Assembly: GCA_964591455.1 (NCBI GenBank)
Contig: CAZQDZ010000010.1
Location: forward strand, 55,027 to 119,026
Direction of reading: 5' to 3'
From: RFSX01 sp964591455
GTDB taxonomy: Bacteria; Bacteroidota; Bacteroidia; Chitinophagales; Saprospiraceae
DNA: 64,000 nucleotides
The notes beneath the pieces are model-generated. The model was not told the origin of the DNA, did no database searches, and was given only the letters and a program-made list of their open reading frames with translations. Of the stretch, positions 8,216-17,416 are shown in pieces; position 1 is the first letter of the stretch; the number at the start of each line of letters is the position of its first letter. The translations under genes were made by a program, and so were the position numbers.

Positions 8216-10261
8216 TCAGTTCTGACTTTTTGCATTAGCTGATCTTCTACGGGGATCCCCACTAGGTGGCTTTTTAGGAATATCCTTCTGTAATGCGTTC
8301 TCTGCAGGTTCGTCTAGTCGTTCCATGACCTCATCTACTTCGGATTCAAATTCATCCAAACCGCCATCCTCTGGCACTTTGTCGCTGTCTCTGTTTCCGC
8401 CTCTCCTCCCAGGAGATACAGAAACTCTCATCTTGTCCACTTGGTAGGGTCTTTGGGATGCTTCCCATCTGAAACCGCTAAGCCTGAAATCAGCCTTCGT
8501 CGCCTGCTCCATCGGCGTTAGCGTGGATTCAGGTGTGGTATAATAGATTATGCTGTCCAAATCATTGTTTCCAAAATGAAAGACCATCTGGCTACAAAGC
8601 GTCAGGTTTGGTCCAATAAACGCATCATCACTGTCCTTCAGAAAGTAGAGAGACTCAGCATTGCCGATAACTTCCATTCGTTGGAGTTCATTACTATCCA
8701 GATAACTGTGAATCAGACGTCCTTTAATCTGATCATAATAAGTACCTAAATTTTCTGATATGATAAATGCATTCTTCTTGGATATTATTTCCTTGACCTT
8801 GTCATCTTTCAGCATGATACTTAAGGTGTCTCCTAGAAACTGTGTGGTATCTGACCAGGCAACAGGGTCATGAAAAAAGGTGAATGTAGAATCTACATTA
8901 GAATAATATAAAGAATCACATACCGCTTGGAGGTCCGTTTTATAGACTTCTACATTGTGGATAGCTTTTAAGTACGAGAGACTGTCAGAAGGAGCTTCTC
9001 TCACCAGGGTATCCCCTACTACATATAATGTATCATCATCCAGTTCTAATAATAAGAGTGGTTTAAGGCTATCTACAACAGCCCTTACATATTCTGTGCT
9101 ATCTCTGTAATAAAGTCGTTCAGTGAAGATGGTTCTGTTTTCTACGGTGTCCCGATAAATGACATTGCCTAGAGCTTCTCCCCAGTCCACATCCTTTACA
9201 TACTCTAGTGTGTCTGCTTCGAGTATGCCTTGGTCGTTGGTTATCTTGTTGCGCCCCTCAGCTTTATAATATTCAGTTTTCTTATTGTAGAATATGTGTG
9301 GCCCTTTAATCCGGGTATCCTCTTTTACATAACTACCTCGACCGATAATCGTGATATCTCCGCTCTTATCATTATATATAATCTCATCACCTCTGGCTTC
9401 GCTGACAGAGTCCTGGACGAATGCATTCCCAGTCAGTGTTACAGTACTATCTTTTTCTGATACGAGGATATTTTCTGCCTTAGCTATCTGATTACCTTCT
9501 TTGATTACTGCATTTACAGAAAAATAAGAACGTCCAGATTCCAAATCGTAATAACCATCTTCACAGTATATCCTCTTATCACCTTGCGTAATATAAGTTG
9601 GGGATAAAAAATATGCACGATCTATATCAGTATCGTAATGCAATGAGTCGCATGTAAGTTTGAAATCTTCGTCTATGATAGTTACCTGATCATAGAAGGT
9701 GGCCCACTTAGATTCTACATCATAGGTGCCTCTAATGCTCGAAAGCCGCATGGCCTCACGCGTAAGAATTGCCGTATCTCTAAATACCGCTTTCTTTGTA
9801 TCCAGATTATAAACTAGGATATCAGTAAATAGCTTCTTATCACCGGACTCCAAGACGACATTATCGAATAACCTAGCCAATTTTTCTTCTCCTTGGTAAA
9901 TCAAAGAATCAGAAAAGACATTGATAGAATCTTCTTGAATGATGACTACATCTCCTTTGGCCTCCAATAAATCACCATCCGTAAGCCTAGCAGATTGTGT
10001 ATACATATATATGCTATCATGGACAATCTTCACATTTCCACGAAAATTCTGTATGTCACGGTCGTCCTTGACTTCATTGATAAATGAATCAGAACTTTTA
10101 AAGATGATTCTTGTCTTTGTACTGTCCTTAGGGGTTGATTCTTCGTTTGTTTTGATTGGGATATCAGCAGAGGAACTCGTACTCACCTGTGGCTGTTGGG
10201 CTAACATCTGTGTCAATATCAGCAGATGAGTAATAGTGAGGTACAGTATTTTTTTAGACAA
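8216..10261 (-). CDS. OstA-like LPS transport/assembly family protein
   Basis: The 681-residue protein has a cleavable signal peptide (about 1-21). Repeated beta-strand units of the OstA/LptA type follow, for example NFRGNVKIVHDSIYMYTQSA, LEAKGDVVIIQEDSINVFSD and VTLTGNAFVQDS. In Bacteroidota, OstA-like proteins of this size are thought to take the LptA or LptD N-terminal role, bridging LPS across the periplasm. A classical LptD barrel is not apparent in the C-terminal third, which ends in an acidic, then Pro/Arg-rich tail. The gene lies 36 bases upstream of the BatE-like gene on the same strand, and the two are probably co-transcribed. Confidence 0.8.
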   Translation of the reverse strand: MSKKILYLTITHLLILTQMLAQQPQVSTSSSADIPIKTNEESTPKDSTKTRIIFKSSDSFINEVKDDRDIQNFRGNVKIVHDSIYMYTQSARLTDGDLLEAKGDVVIIQEDSINVFSDSLIYQGEEKLARLFDNVVLESGDKKLFTDILVYNLDTKKAVFRDTAILTREAMRLSSIRGTYDVESKWATFYDQVTIIDEDFKLTCDSLHYDTDIDRAYFLSPTYITQGDKRIYCEDGYYDLESGRSYFSVNAVIKEGNQIAKAENILVSEKDSTVTLTGNAFVQDSVSEARGDEIIYNDKSGDITIIGRGSYVKEDTRIKGPHIFYNKKTEYYKAEGRNKITNDQGILEADTLEYVKDVDWGEALGNVIYRDTVENRTIFTERLYYRDSTEYVRAVVDSLKPLLLLELDDDTLYVVGDTLVREAPSDSLSYLKAIHNVEVYKTDLQAVCDSLYYSNVDSTFTFFHDPVAWSDTTQFLGDTLSIMLKDDKVKEIISKKNAFIISENLGTYYDQIKGRLIHSYLDSNELQRMEVIGNAESLYFLKDSDDAFIGPNLTLCSQMVFHFGNNDLDSIIYYTTPESTLTPMEQATKADFRLSGFRWEASQRPYQVDKMRVSVSPGRRGGNRDSDKVPEDGGLDEFESEVDEVMERLDEPAENALQKDIPKKPPSGDPRRRSANAKSQN

Positions 10262-10295
10262 AGGTCAGTTAAGTAATTTCACACTAAAATACACA

Positions 10296-10817
10296 TTATC
10301 CTTCTTTATAATATGTTCGTGTACGTTTATGCTTTTTTGGTAATAGTGCACCGAAATGATGTACCCAATATTTCCCCACTTTAGCCATCCCCATTTCTTT
10401 CATATTTGGATTCATAATCATTCTACAATGGGATTCGCTTTCCATCCAGTCTTTTAAGGCTTCTTCAAAAGAATCTTGACCTTCTGCAAGATTCTCACCT
10501 ACATACTGCCACGAATACCCAAAAGCATCCAATCTGTCACCTATGTCCTTCCCATCCAGCGATCTGTGACCGAAAAAATTATACTTATTCATTTCTGAGG
10601 CGTGGGCTTTTGCACTTGATTTCAAAGTTTCGCTCCATATCAACTTACTAGTCGCTTTCTGTCGTTTTCCACCACACCTACAGCCCTTCATGCGTATCTC
10701 ATTGACTTTGTACAGAATATACTCTCTACTTCTTTCTAAATCTGGTTCTGGTGTATTCTGTGCATGTGTACCAGAGAACCAAAATAATAATAGCAATGTG
10801 CCTATCCCTACTTTCAT
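10296..10817 (-). CDS. Secreted CAP (SCP/PR1) domain protein
   Basis: The 173-residue protein has a signal peptide (about 1-19, ending near THAQ). The CAP fold shows the usual conserved points: HASEMNKYNFFGHRS with the histidine and F-GH motif, YVGENLAEG with the GEN motif, and WMESESHCRMIMNP. A Cys-containing insert (MKGCRCGGKRQ) sits near the first helix. CAP proteins are extracellular, and some bind lipids or act as proteases. The basic tail (KKHKRTRTYYKEG) is short. The 247-base gap to the divergent TonB-type receptor gene shows no clear promoter motif. Confidence 0.88.
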   Translation of the reverse strand: MKVGIGTLLLLFWFSGTHAQNTPEPDLERSREYILYKVNEIRMKGCRCGGKRQKATSKLIWSETLKSSAKAHASEMNKYNFFGHRSLDGKDIGDRLDAFGYSWQYVGENLAEGQDSFEEALKDWMESESHCRMIMNPNMKEMGMAKVGKYWVHHFGALLPKKHKRTRTYYKEG

Positions 10818-11064
10818 ATTACTCCATATTTTGTTGAGTTATGAATACTATAGCACTTAACGCCAAATTGTGATTTGAGGTTATTATTTATACTCAAATT
10901 AAGATTTTAATAATTTCTAATCTTTCGCACATGGATGAACCAGTGCATTAATATTACAAATCGGTCATTATTTGCTCATTTCTATAAACCTTCCCTTATT
11001 TCTTTTGTCTAACCACTTTGTTTCTAAATAAGGGATACTTTTACCCTTCAGTTATATAGAATTA

Positions 11065-13734
11065 ATGAGACTAATTATACTGGTATTTTCTTTATTTTTT
11101 ATTCTTTTAAATGTCGTCACTATAGCACAGCCGAGCAGTGTCGATAAAAGAAGCAAATTAGAAGGCAATCCTCCAATTACCATAAAAGGAAAAGTGATAG
11201 ATTCAGAGACGGGGCAAGGGCTTGAATTTGCCACTGTATCTATCTTTACTAAGAATGGAGATCTTATCCAAGGAGGCGGCTTGACAGAAGCGGATGGTAT
11301 ATTCTCATTTACTTGTAGCGAGAAGGAGATATATGCGGTCGTAGAATTCATCTCATATGAATCTAGGATTATAGACCCTATCGAGATTCCAGTAGGCAAT
11401 CGTATGATAGACTTAGGTGAAATCCTCTTATCTCCAGATGCCGTACAATTAGAAGATATAGAGATTGTCGCAGAAAGAAGTGAGACCACTTTTTCTTTGG
11501 ATAAGAAGGTATTTACTGTAGGTAAAGATTTGGCTAACAGAGGCGGAAATGCAGAGGATGTGCTTAATAATGTGCCTTCATTAGATGTGGATATCGAAGG
11601 AAATATTTCACTTAGAGGTTCGCAAGGCGTCAGAGTCTTGATAGATGGTAGGCCATCTAGCCTTATCGGTGTTAATGATGGAAGTGGTCTTAGAAGTCTG
11701 CCATCTAACCTAATAGACAAAATAGAAGTGATTACTAATCCTTCAGCACGATATGATGCAGAGGGCATGGCTGGTATTATCAATATAGTGCTGAAGAAGA
11801 ATACTGGAGGCGGCTTTAATGGCTCTATAGATGTGTCAGGCGGAATCCCTACTAATGCTGGCCTCTCAGCTAATCTCAACTATCGAAAAAACAATCTTAA
11901 CTGGTTTGTTAACTATGGTATCAATTATAGAACAGGCCCTGGCGGTGGAAACACTATTCAAGACAGACTGACGGATGACGGGTCGGGTAATAATCTAGAA
12001 AGGCAAGTCACTATTCAAAATAGAGATATGTCCAGAGGAGGGTTGAGTAACAGCATCAGATTTGGAGCTGATTATTACCTCTCTGACAAAGACCAGTTAA
12101 CAGGATCATTAAATTATAAGTATTCTGATAATGATAATCTAGCTGACTTGTTGTTTCAGGATTATTCTGATGCGCTCGGCAGTTTCGATTTCGAGCCACT
12201 ATGGCAAAACAAAGATGAAAGTCAGTTTTTTGATTTTGACAATTTTAACAACGCCATATCTGATGAACTACTTCTTCTGACAACTTTTAGAAGAGATGAT
12301 GAAAGGGAAACTGAAAGTGCATTACAGTATGACCTCAACTATGCTAAAGAGTTCTCTTCTAGAGAACATAAGCTAAATGCCAGTGTATCATATAGAGATA
12401 GAATAGAAACGGAGACAAATATTTTCACTGAAAACCAAACCTCATTTAACACAGAAGATGTATCCCTCAACCAACGTGGTGATGTCAGAGAAGATTATAC
12501 CACACTAGAGTTACAGCTAGATTATATCCAACCCTTAGGTAAAGACCATAAATGGGAAGCAGGCTTAAAGGGAAGCCTTAGAGATATAAGAACGAGTTAT
12601 TTGGTAGAACAAGCTGATGAGAATGGATTCTATTCTGCCCTTCCAGGACTGAATAATGCTTTTAATTATGACGAAGATGTCTTTGCCGCTTATGGTATTT
12701 ATGGTAATAGAATAAATAATATCAGTTTCCAAGTGGGACTGAGAAGTGAGTATTCTATAATCAATACTATATTGGTTTCTTCTGAGGATGTACCTGAGAA
12801 CAAAAGAGACTTTTTAAACTTATTTCCTAGTGGTCATGTCTCATATCATCTTAATGAAACAGATGCCTTACAGATCAGCTACAGCCGCAGAATAAGAAGA
12901 CCACGTTTCTGGGACCTAAATCCATTTTTTACTTTTCAGGATAGCCGAAACTTCTTCTCTGGGAACCCTAATCTGAATCCACAGTTCACTGATTCTTATG
13001 AGATAGGTTCTATCAAGTATTGGGATGGTGTCTCCCTATCTAGTAGTTTTTTCTATAGACGTACCGCTGCTTCTATACAGAGGCTGATTACGGTAGATAA
13101 TACCAGTTTTTCTACATTCCGCATTCCTGTTAATGCAGGAACAACTGATGACTATGGGTTAGATATTACAGCTTCATATACGGCACTCAAATGGCTGAGA
13201 CTCAATTTCAATACCAACATATTCAGAAACCAACTGAGTTTAGAACAAGACGATGTGGCTCAGGAAGTATTTAGATACTACAGAGACGTACAAGATAATC
13301 CAGATGATTTCCAAGCATTCGAAGATAGATATAGCTTCAATCTACAGGAAACAGATAATATAACCTGGAATGCAAGAATGACATCAAGGTTTACATTCTT
13401 TGAATCAGACCTACAACTCAGACTTAATTACAGAGGTCCCAGACAATCCGCTCAAGGAGAATCTAGAGCGGTTACTTCAGTTGATTTAGGATGGAGTAAA
13501 GACTTTCTAGAGAAAAAGAACCTCTCCTTGACACTAAGCATAAGAGACCTTTTCAACTCAAGAAGAAGAGCTGGCTTGACATTTTTAGATGACTTTTTCC
13601 AACAATCAGAATTCCAATGGAGGAGCCGTACAGGTACACTTACCTTAAGCTATAGAATAAATCAAAAGAAAAAGCGTGGTGGCAATAGAGGTTCTGGCGG
13701 TGGCTTTGATGGCGGAGGCGGTGATGGTTTCTAA
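11065..13734 (+). CDS. TonB-dependent receptor-like outer membrane beta-barrel protein
   Basis: The 889-residue protein has a signal peptide (about 1-22), a carboxypeptidase-regulatory-like domain (about 38-125; IKGKVIDSETGQGLEFATVS), a plug region (about 140-235; VLNNVPSLDVD, GVRVLIDGRPSSL, IEVITNPSARYDAEGMAGIINI) and a large beta-barrel. It resembles the Bacteroidota 'outer membrane beta-barrel family' (OMP_b-brl_3) rather than SusC. The C-terminal tail is Gly-rich (GGNRGSGGGFDGGGG). No SusD or siderophore genes are adjacent, so the substrate is unknown. Its stop overlaps by four bases the convergent glycosylase gene. Confidence 0.9.
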   Translation: MRLIILVFSLFFILLNVVTIAQPSSVDKRSKLEGNPPITIKGKVIDSETGQGLEFATVSIFTKNGDLIQGGGLTEADGIFSFTCSEKEIYAVVEFISYESRIIDPIEIPVGNRMIDLGEILLSPDAVQLEDIEIVAERSETTFSLDKKVFTVGKDLANRGGNAEDVLNNVPSLDVDIEGNISLRGSQGVRVLIDGRPSSLIGVNDGSGLRSLPSNLIDKIEVITNPSARYDAEGMAGIINIVLKKNTGGGFNGSIDVSGGIPTNAGLSANLNYRKNNLNWFVNYGINYRTGPGGGNTIQDRLTDDGSGNNLERQVTIQNRDMSRGGLSNSIRFGADYYLSDKDQLTGSLNYKYSDNDNLADLLFQDYSDALGSFDFEPLWQNKDESQFFDFDNFNNAISDELLLLTTFRRDDERETESALQYDLNYAKEFSSREHKLNASVSYRDRIETETNIFTENQTSFNTEDVSLNQRGDVREDYTTLELQLDYIQPLGKDHKWEAGLKGSLRDIRTSYLVEQADENGFYSALPGLNNAFNYDEDVFAAYGIYGNRINNISFQVGLRSEYSIINTILVSSEDVPENKRDFLNLFPSGHVSYHLNETDALQISYSRRIRRPRFWDLNPFFTFQDSRNFFSGNPNLNPQFTDSYEIGSIKYWDGVSLSSSFFYRRTAASIQRLITVDNTSFSTFRIPVNAGTTDDYGLDITASYTALKWLRLNFNTNIFRNQLSLEQDDVAQEVFRYYRDVQDNPDDFQAFEDRYSFNLQETDNITWNARMTSRFTFFESDLQLRLNYRGPRQSAQGESRAVTSVDLGWSKDFLEKKNLSLTLSIRDLFNSRRRAGLTFLDDFFQQSEFQWRSRTGTLTLSYRINQKKKRGGNRGSGGGFDGGGGDGF

Positions 13735-14426
13735 ATCAACTGTCCTAGTGCTTTGGTATAAGTAGCTAGGTGTACGCTTTTATGCTTGCGCTGATATTGC
13801 ATTATCCATCTTGGATGAGGCAATGGCTTTATTTCATCGAACCATCCATGACTATCATTAAGAGATTTTAAGTAATCATAATTCTCAGTTTTCCCTAAGC
13901 TGAAGGCGATAGACTTATTTTGAAATTGACTTATTTGGCGTGAAATGCTTTGGATAATGAAAGGTTCTATACGCTTCAGTCTGATGCCTTTGTCATAATA
14001 ATTATAGTTCTTCCCTTGTGTGGTAAATCCTAAAGGGCACGCAGAAGTTAAGTAAAAGTGCTTGTAGAATATTTCTGGACCACCCATCTCTCTTATCAGC
14101 TCATAAATAAATAAGGATGACAATTCCTTCCGTTCCTGAAAATTATGCGAGATGCCACAGGCATCCTTAAGATGGTAGGCATCTGTAAAAGGTATACCTG
14201 TGATACCTGTGATACCTGCCCCTAACCTACCCGGGTTAATACCGAAAATGAATATCCTTGGAAGACTATCAGAAAAAAATGAATTATAGAAATCTGAAAC
14301 AACTCTCAGTGTCTCATCATCTGAGAATGGATTAATAAGGCTAACCTTATCTAAGCTCAGAGAAGTAGAGGCAAGCGACTTGTAAAAATTAACGAAATGC
14401 TGTGCCGCAGTTAAGTGATTATTCAA
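13731..14426 (-). CDS. SMUG2-like uracil-DNA glycosylase family protein (DUF4918)
   Basis: The 231-residue protein shows GINPGRLGAG near residue 63, the water-activating loop region of the family, and PLPHPRWIMQY near the C-terminus, equivalent to the minor-groove HPS/HPR loop. These features fit SMUG2/DUF4918 proteins, which remove uracil and related bases in base-excision repair. A short internal repeat encodes GITGITGIP near residue 72, from a three-codon duplication close to the active site. It overlaps the upstream gene by four bases (ATGA), indicating translational coupling. Confidence 0.82.
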   Translation of the reverse strand: MNNHLTAAQHFVNFYKSLASTSLSLDKVSLINPFSDDETLRVVSDFYNSFFSDSLPRIFIFGINPGRLGAGITGITGIPFTDAYHLKDACGISHNFQERKELSSLFIYELIREMGGPEIFYKHFYLTSACPLGFTTQGKNYNYYDKGIRLKRIEPFIIQSISRQISQFQNKSIAFSLGKTENYDYLKSLNDSHGWFDEIKPLPHPRWIMQYQRKHKSVHLATYTKALGQLI

Positions 14427-15013
14427 AATCGATACATCAAGGTAAGCGTTAAAGAATTTGTACTGAAGGTCGCATCTAGATTTAAATTATAATCACTTGT
14501 ATTGGATTCCGTGTATGATGCCACGAATGAAGGTATGATCTCACCACTCAAAATAAAATTATCGGATAACTCCAAATACACCCCCAACACAAGACCAATA
14601 GAGGGCTGGATGGTGATTTGTCTAAATCTCTGATCGTTTCGACCTTCGTCTGAATTATATAATATTGAGAATCTGTATTCTGGTCCTAAAAAATACCCAA
14701 AGTCTTCTTTTATTCTCTTTCTTGTTTCTTTACCAAATGCATACCCCAAATTAGTTCTGAAACTATTGTCTCTGGTATTAAATGCAAAAGATGTAATAAT
14801 AAATCTATGGCGTTTAAAAACATTTTCGGATTTGGAAACTTTATACATCAGATTAAAGTCATTGAATCCAGAAAACTGGACTCCAATTTCTTTGGGATTA
14901 GAAAGCGTATTATCTGCCTGTGAGTGCAACATACTGGGAGAAAATAGTATAAATAAGAAAGTAAGTGCACAGGCTAGAGAGTGAATAGAATTGAAGTAAT
15001 GATTAAGTGTCAT
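14423..15013 (-). CDS. Predicted secreted small beta-barrel protein, function unknown
   Basis: The 196-residue protein has a signal peptide (about 1-32, hydrophobic ALTFLFILFSPSML then HSQA). The rest is alternating polar/hydrophobic strands such as GVQFSGFNDFNLMYKV, FGYFLGPEYRFSILY and SLTLTLMYRF, ending in an aromatic residue, as in small outer-membrane barrels. No family is recognised with confidence. It is translationally coupled to the glycosylase gene downstream and divergent from the lipoprotein gene. Confidence 0.6.
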   Translation of the reverse strand: MTLNHYFNSIHSLACALTFLFILFSPSMLHSQADNTLSNPKEIGVQFSGFNDFNLMYKVSKSENVFKRHRFIITSFAFNTRDNSFRTNLGYAFGKETRKRIKEDFGYFLGPEYRFSILYNSDEGRNDQRFRQITIQPSIGLVLGVYLELSDNFILSGEIIPSFVASYTESNTSDYNLNLDATFSTNSLTLTLMYRF

Positions 15014-15117
15014 GGAAAGGACTTAGATTGATTAATTGATTAGCACAAATATATTTAATAATTATGTGTCCAATTTCGAGTATAAATCCTCCGTTTAACC
15101 TACGAACTATAAATATT

Positions 15118-15606
15118 GTGAAGATTAGAAAAAATAAAATTGGCCGAATTCTTACGACATTAAGCTTCGCTTTTTTCATAATGGGATGTAATCAGATTGA
15201 CACTTTGGAGACTGATTCAGAATTGGTCCCTTATTTTCAGATATTTGCAGACGAAGCGGCACTCAGAGGCATTGAGGTAGACTATGTAGAAGCGAATATA
15301 GAAGGGCTGCTTCAGGATATAGGAAGAAACGAGGTCTTAGGCCAATGCTTTAGAAATGAACAAAGGCCCAGAAAGGTAATCATTGACAGAGGATATTGGG
15401 AGAGAGATGATGTAACTGAAGAAGATAGACAGTTCCTCATTTTTCATGAGCTAGGACATTGCTTTTTGGATTTGGAGCACGATGATAGAATCGACAGTGA
15501 GACTAATACATGTGTGAGTATAATGCATAGCACCTTAGATGTCTGTCCTTTTATGTTTAATGATGATACGAGGGTAAGATATCTCGATGAGCTATTTTCT
15601 AAATAA
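15118..15606 (+). CDS. Metzincin-like zinc-protease lipoprotein (putative)
   Basis: A HELGHCFLDLEHDD segment gives an HExxH zinc site with further acidic/His ligands, and SIMHS some 20 residues later resembles a metzincin Met-turn. The N-terminus has a hydrophobic stretch ending FFIMGC, a lipobox. GTG at 15118 gives a normal lipoprotein signal peptide; the frame is also open from ATG at 15064, which would add an untypical 18-residue leader. Small lipoproteins with this site are widespread in Bacteroidota, with unknown substrates. It is followed after 20 bases by the FKBP gene, probably in one operon. Confidence 0.72.
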   Translation: MKIRKNKIGRILTTLSFAFFIMGCNQIDTLETDSELVPYFQIFADEAALRGIEVDYVEANIEGLLQDIGRNEVLGQCFRNEQRPRKVIIDRGYWERDDVTEEDRQFLIFHELGHCFLDLEHDDRIDSETNTCVSIMHSTLDVCPFMFNDDTRVRYLDELFSK

Positions 15607-15626
15607 CAATTTGATATTTTAAAAGT

Positions 15627-16061
15627 ATGAGACAAATATATATTATCGGAATCGTTGTAGCAGGGCTATTTTTATCGGGATGTGGAGAGGATAGTCTCAA
15701 TCTCATAAGTATGGATGAATTCATACAACAAAATGGGCTAGAAGTACAAGAGACTCCATCTGGCTTGAAGTATATTATAGAAAATCCTGGCTCAGCTGAA
15801 AGACCAAATAACACCTCCCAAGTCACTGTCCAATACGTAGGAAGACGAACAGATGGTTTTATTTTTGATTCGCATCAAGGTCTTACAATAGGATTGAATC
15901 AAGTTATTCCAGGTTGGACCGAAGGTATCCAGCTTTTTGGTAGAGGAGGTTCTGGTACATTATTTATACCCTCACCTTTAGGATACGGCACGACAGGGAT
16001 AGGAGCAGATATACCACCTAACGCAGATCTAATTTTTGACATCCAATTACTTGACTTCTGA
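15627..16061 (+). CDS. FKBP-type peptidyl-prolyl isomerase lipoprotein
   Basis: The 144-residue protein has a lipoprotein signal (GLFLSGC), a short spacer and one FKBP domain (about 45-144). Visible FKBP features are VTVQYVGR, FDSH, VIPGWTEGIQL, LFIPSPLGYG and LIFDIQLLDF. It would help fold exported proteins in the periplasm or at the membrane surface. Its stop codon overlaps the probable CTG start of the next gene. Confidence 0.92.
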   Translation: MRQIYIIGIVVAGLFLSGCGEDSLNLISMDEFIQQNGLEVQETPSGLKYIIENPGSAERPNNTSQVTVQYVGRRTDGFIFDSHQGLTIGLNQVIPGWTEGIQLFGRGGSGTLFIPSPLGYGTTGIGADIPPNADLIFDIQLLDF

Positions 16062-17026
16062 TACGAGACTTAGAATTCAAATCATATAGGCCTCCTCTAT
16101 ATCTTAGGAACGGCCATTTTAACACCATATATCCTGCTCTATTTAGAAGACAGGATTCACCAGAATACGAAAGAGAGACCATCGCTACTATTGATGGTGA
16201 CTTCCTGCATTTGGACAGATTGAGTTGTCAATCTAGGCGTCTAGCCATCCTTTGCCATGGCCTAGAAGGAAGCAGTCAATCAAAGTATATCATAGGTACA
16301 GGAAATCTATTGCTGGATAATGGATGGGACATTGCGGCTATTAACTATAGAGGCTGTAGTGGCGTATTGAATCATAATCCAAGGCTCTATCATAGTGGTG
16401 CCACGGATGACATCCATGAAGTAGTGTCACATCTAGGCGATTCTTATGATGAGATTGCATTGGTAGGTTTTAGTCTAGGAGGTAATCTGGTGCTCAAATA
16501 TGCAGGAGAAGGGTTATACCCGTCAGCTGACAATATTTTATGTGTGGTTGCTATTTCAGTACCTGTGGATTTGGAAGCCGGGTCAAAGCAAATCAGCAAA
16601 AAATCAAACATAATCTATGAGAAGAAATTCCTGAAGTCACTCCATGTCAAGGTGAAGGAAAAAAGTAGCCAATATCCTGACCTCATAGATCCATCCTTTA
16701 TGAAATCAGTCCAATCCATTTTTGATTTTGATGATATCTATACATCTAAGCTTCATGGCTTTAAGAACGCTAAAGACTATTACAATAAGAGTAATAGCAA
16801 ACAATTCTTGAACGCAATAAAAACACCTACTCTCATCATCAATGCTTTGGATGATCCCTTTCTGCCAAAGCAATGTTATCCTCAGAAAGAAGCCAACCAA
16901 AACAAATGGATCACACTACTTACGCCAAAGTTTGGCGGGCATGTCGGCTTTGTAAGCACCGCTTCACAATTCTACTGGGAGGAAGAAGTAATACATCAGT
17001 ACTTAAGTCAGGCAAGTAGAATTTAA
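16058..17026 (+). CDS. YheT-like alpha/beta hydrolase with probable non-ATG start
   Basis: The catalytic features are LCHGLEG (oxyanion region), GFSLGGN (nucleophile elbow), DDPFLP and GGHVGF (acid and His), as in the YheT/COG0429 esterase family. The first standard start in frame is TTG at 16211, but the frame is open back to 16055 and the extra codons encode conserved family sequence (YRPPLYLRNGHFNTIYPALF). The true start must therefore be upstream. There is no ATG, GTG or TTG there; CTG at 16058 overlaps the FKBP stop as CTGA, an exact copy of the common ATGA coupling with A changed to C. The start is inferred, the hydrolase call is firm. Confidence 0.8.
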   Translation: MIRDLEFKSYRPPLYLRNGHFNTIYPALFRRQDSPEYERETIATIDGDFLHLDRLSCQSRRLAILCHGLEGSSQSKYIIGTGNLLLDNGWDIAAINYRGCSGVLNHNPRLYHSGATDDIHEVVSHLGDSYDEIALVGFSLGGNLVLKYAGEGLYPSADNILCVVAISVPVDLEAGSKQISKKSNIIYEKKFLKSLHVKVKEKSSQYPDLIDPSFMKSVQSIFDFDDIYTSKLHGFKNAKDYYNKSNSKQFLNAIKTPTLIINALDDPFLPKQCYPQKEANQNKWITLLTPKFGGHVGFVSTASQFYWEEEVIHQYLSQASRI

Positions 17027-17107
17027 ATTTTCAAGTATGGTATGCTAGTAATGGAAATAGTTATTCTATAAGTCTATAAGATTCTTTCCTAACTTATCAG
17101 AAATAGA

Positions 17108-17132
17108 AAAAGGTGGTAATTGACTACCACCT
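17108..17132 (-). terminator. Terminator of the dodecin gene (minus strand)
   Basis: AGGTGGTA and TACCACCT form an eight-pair stem around ATTGAC. Read on the minus strand it is followed by TTTTTCT, downstream of the dodecin stop. Confidence 0.7.
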
Positions 17133-17158
17133 ATTATAAAAACCTATAAGGGCTTAAA

Positions 17159-17359
17159 TTATTTCACTGCGAAAGATACTTTCAGATTTACTCTGTATTC
17201 TGTCACCTTGCCTCTAGAAACCACAACACTTTGTTCTTGAACATAAGCTGACTTAATTCCTTTGATAGATTTAGATGCTCTAACGATCGCATTCTTAGTA
17301 GCATCTTCCCAACTCTTTGTAGAATTAGACATTATTTCTACAACTTTAATAACTGCCAT
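17159..17359 (-). CDS. Dodecin family flavin-binding protein
   Basis: The 66-residue protein has the compact dodecin pattern: VIKVVEIMSNSTKSWEDATKNAI, with the flavin-stacking Trp at residue 17, then KGIKSAYVQEQSVVV and a final strand ending VNLKVSFAVK. Dodecins assemble into 12-mers that store or buffer flavins in the cytoplasm. The gene stands alone with its own terminator. Confidence 0.93.
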   Translation of the reverse strand: MAVIKVVEIMSNSTKSWEDATKNAIVRASKSIKGIKSAYVQEQSVVVSRGKVTEYRVNLKVSFAVK

Positions 17360-17416
17360 AATAAATGGAATTTAATTTTAGATATTATAAAAAGTCCTAA
17401 TATATAAAATATTGTT

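Noticed and set aside
14190..14220. Short tandem GTGATACCT repeat as a regulatory microsatellite
   Set aside because: It is inside the glycosylase gene, in frame, with only about two to three copies; phase variation is not supported.
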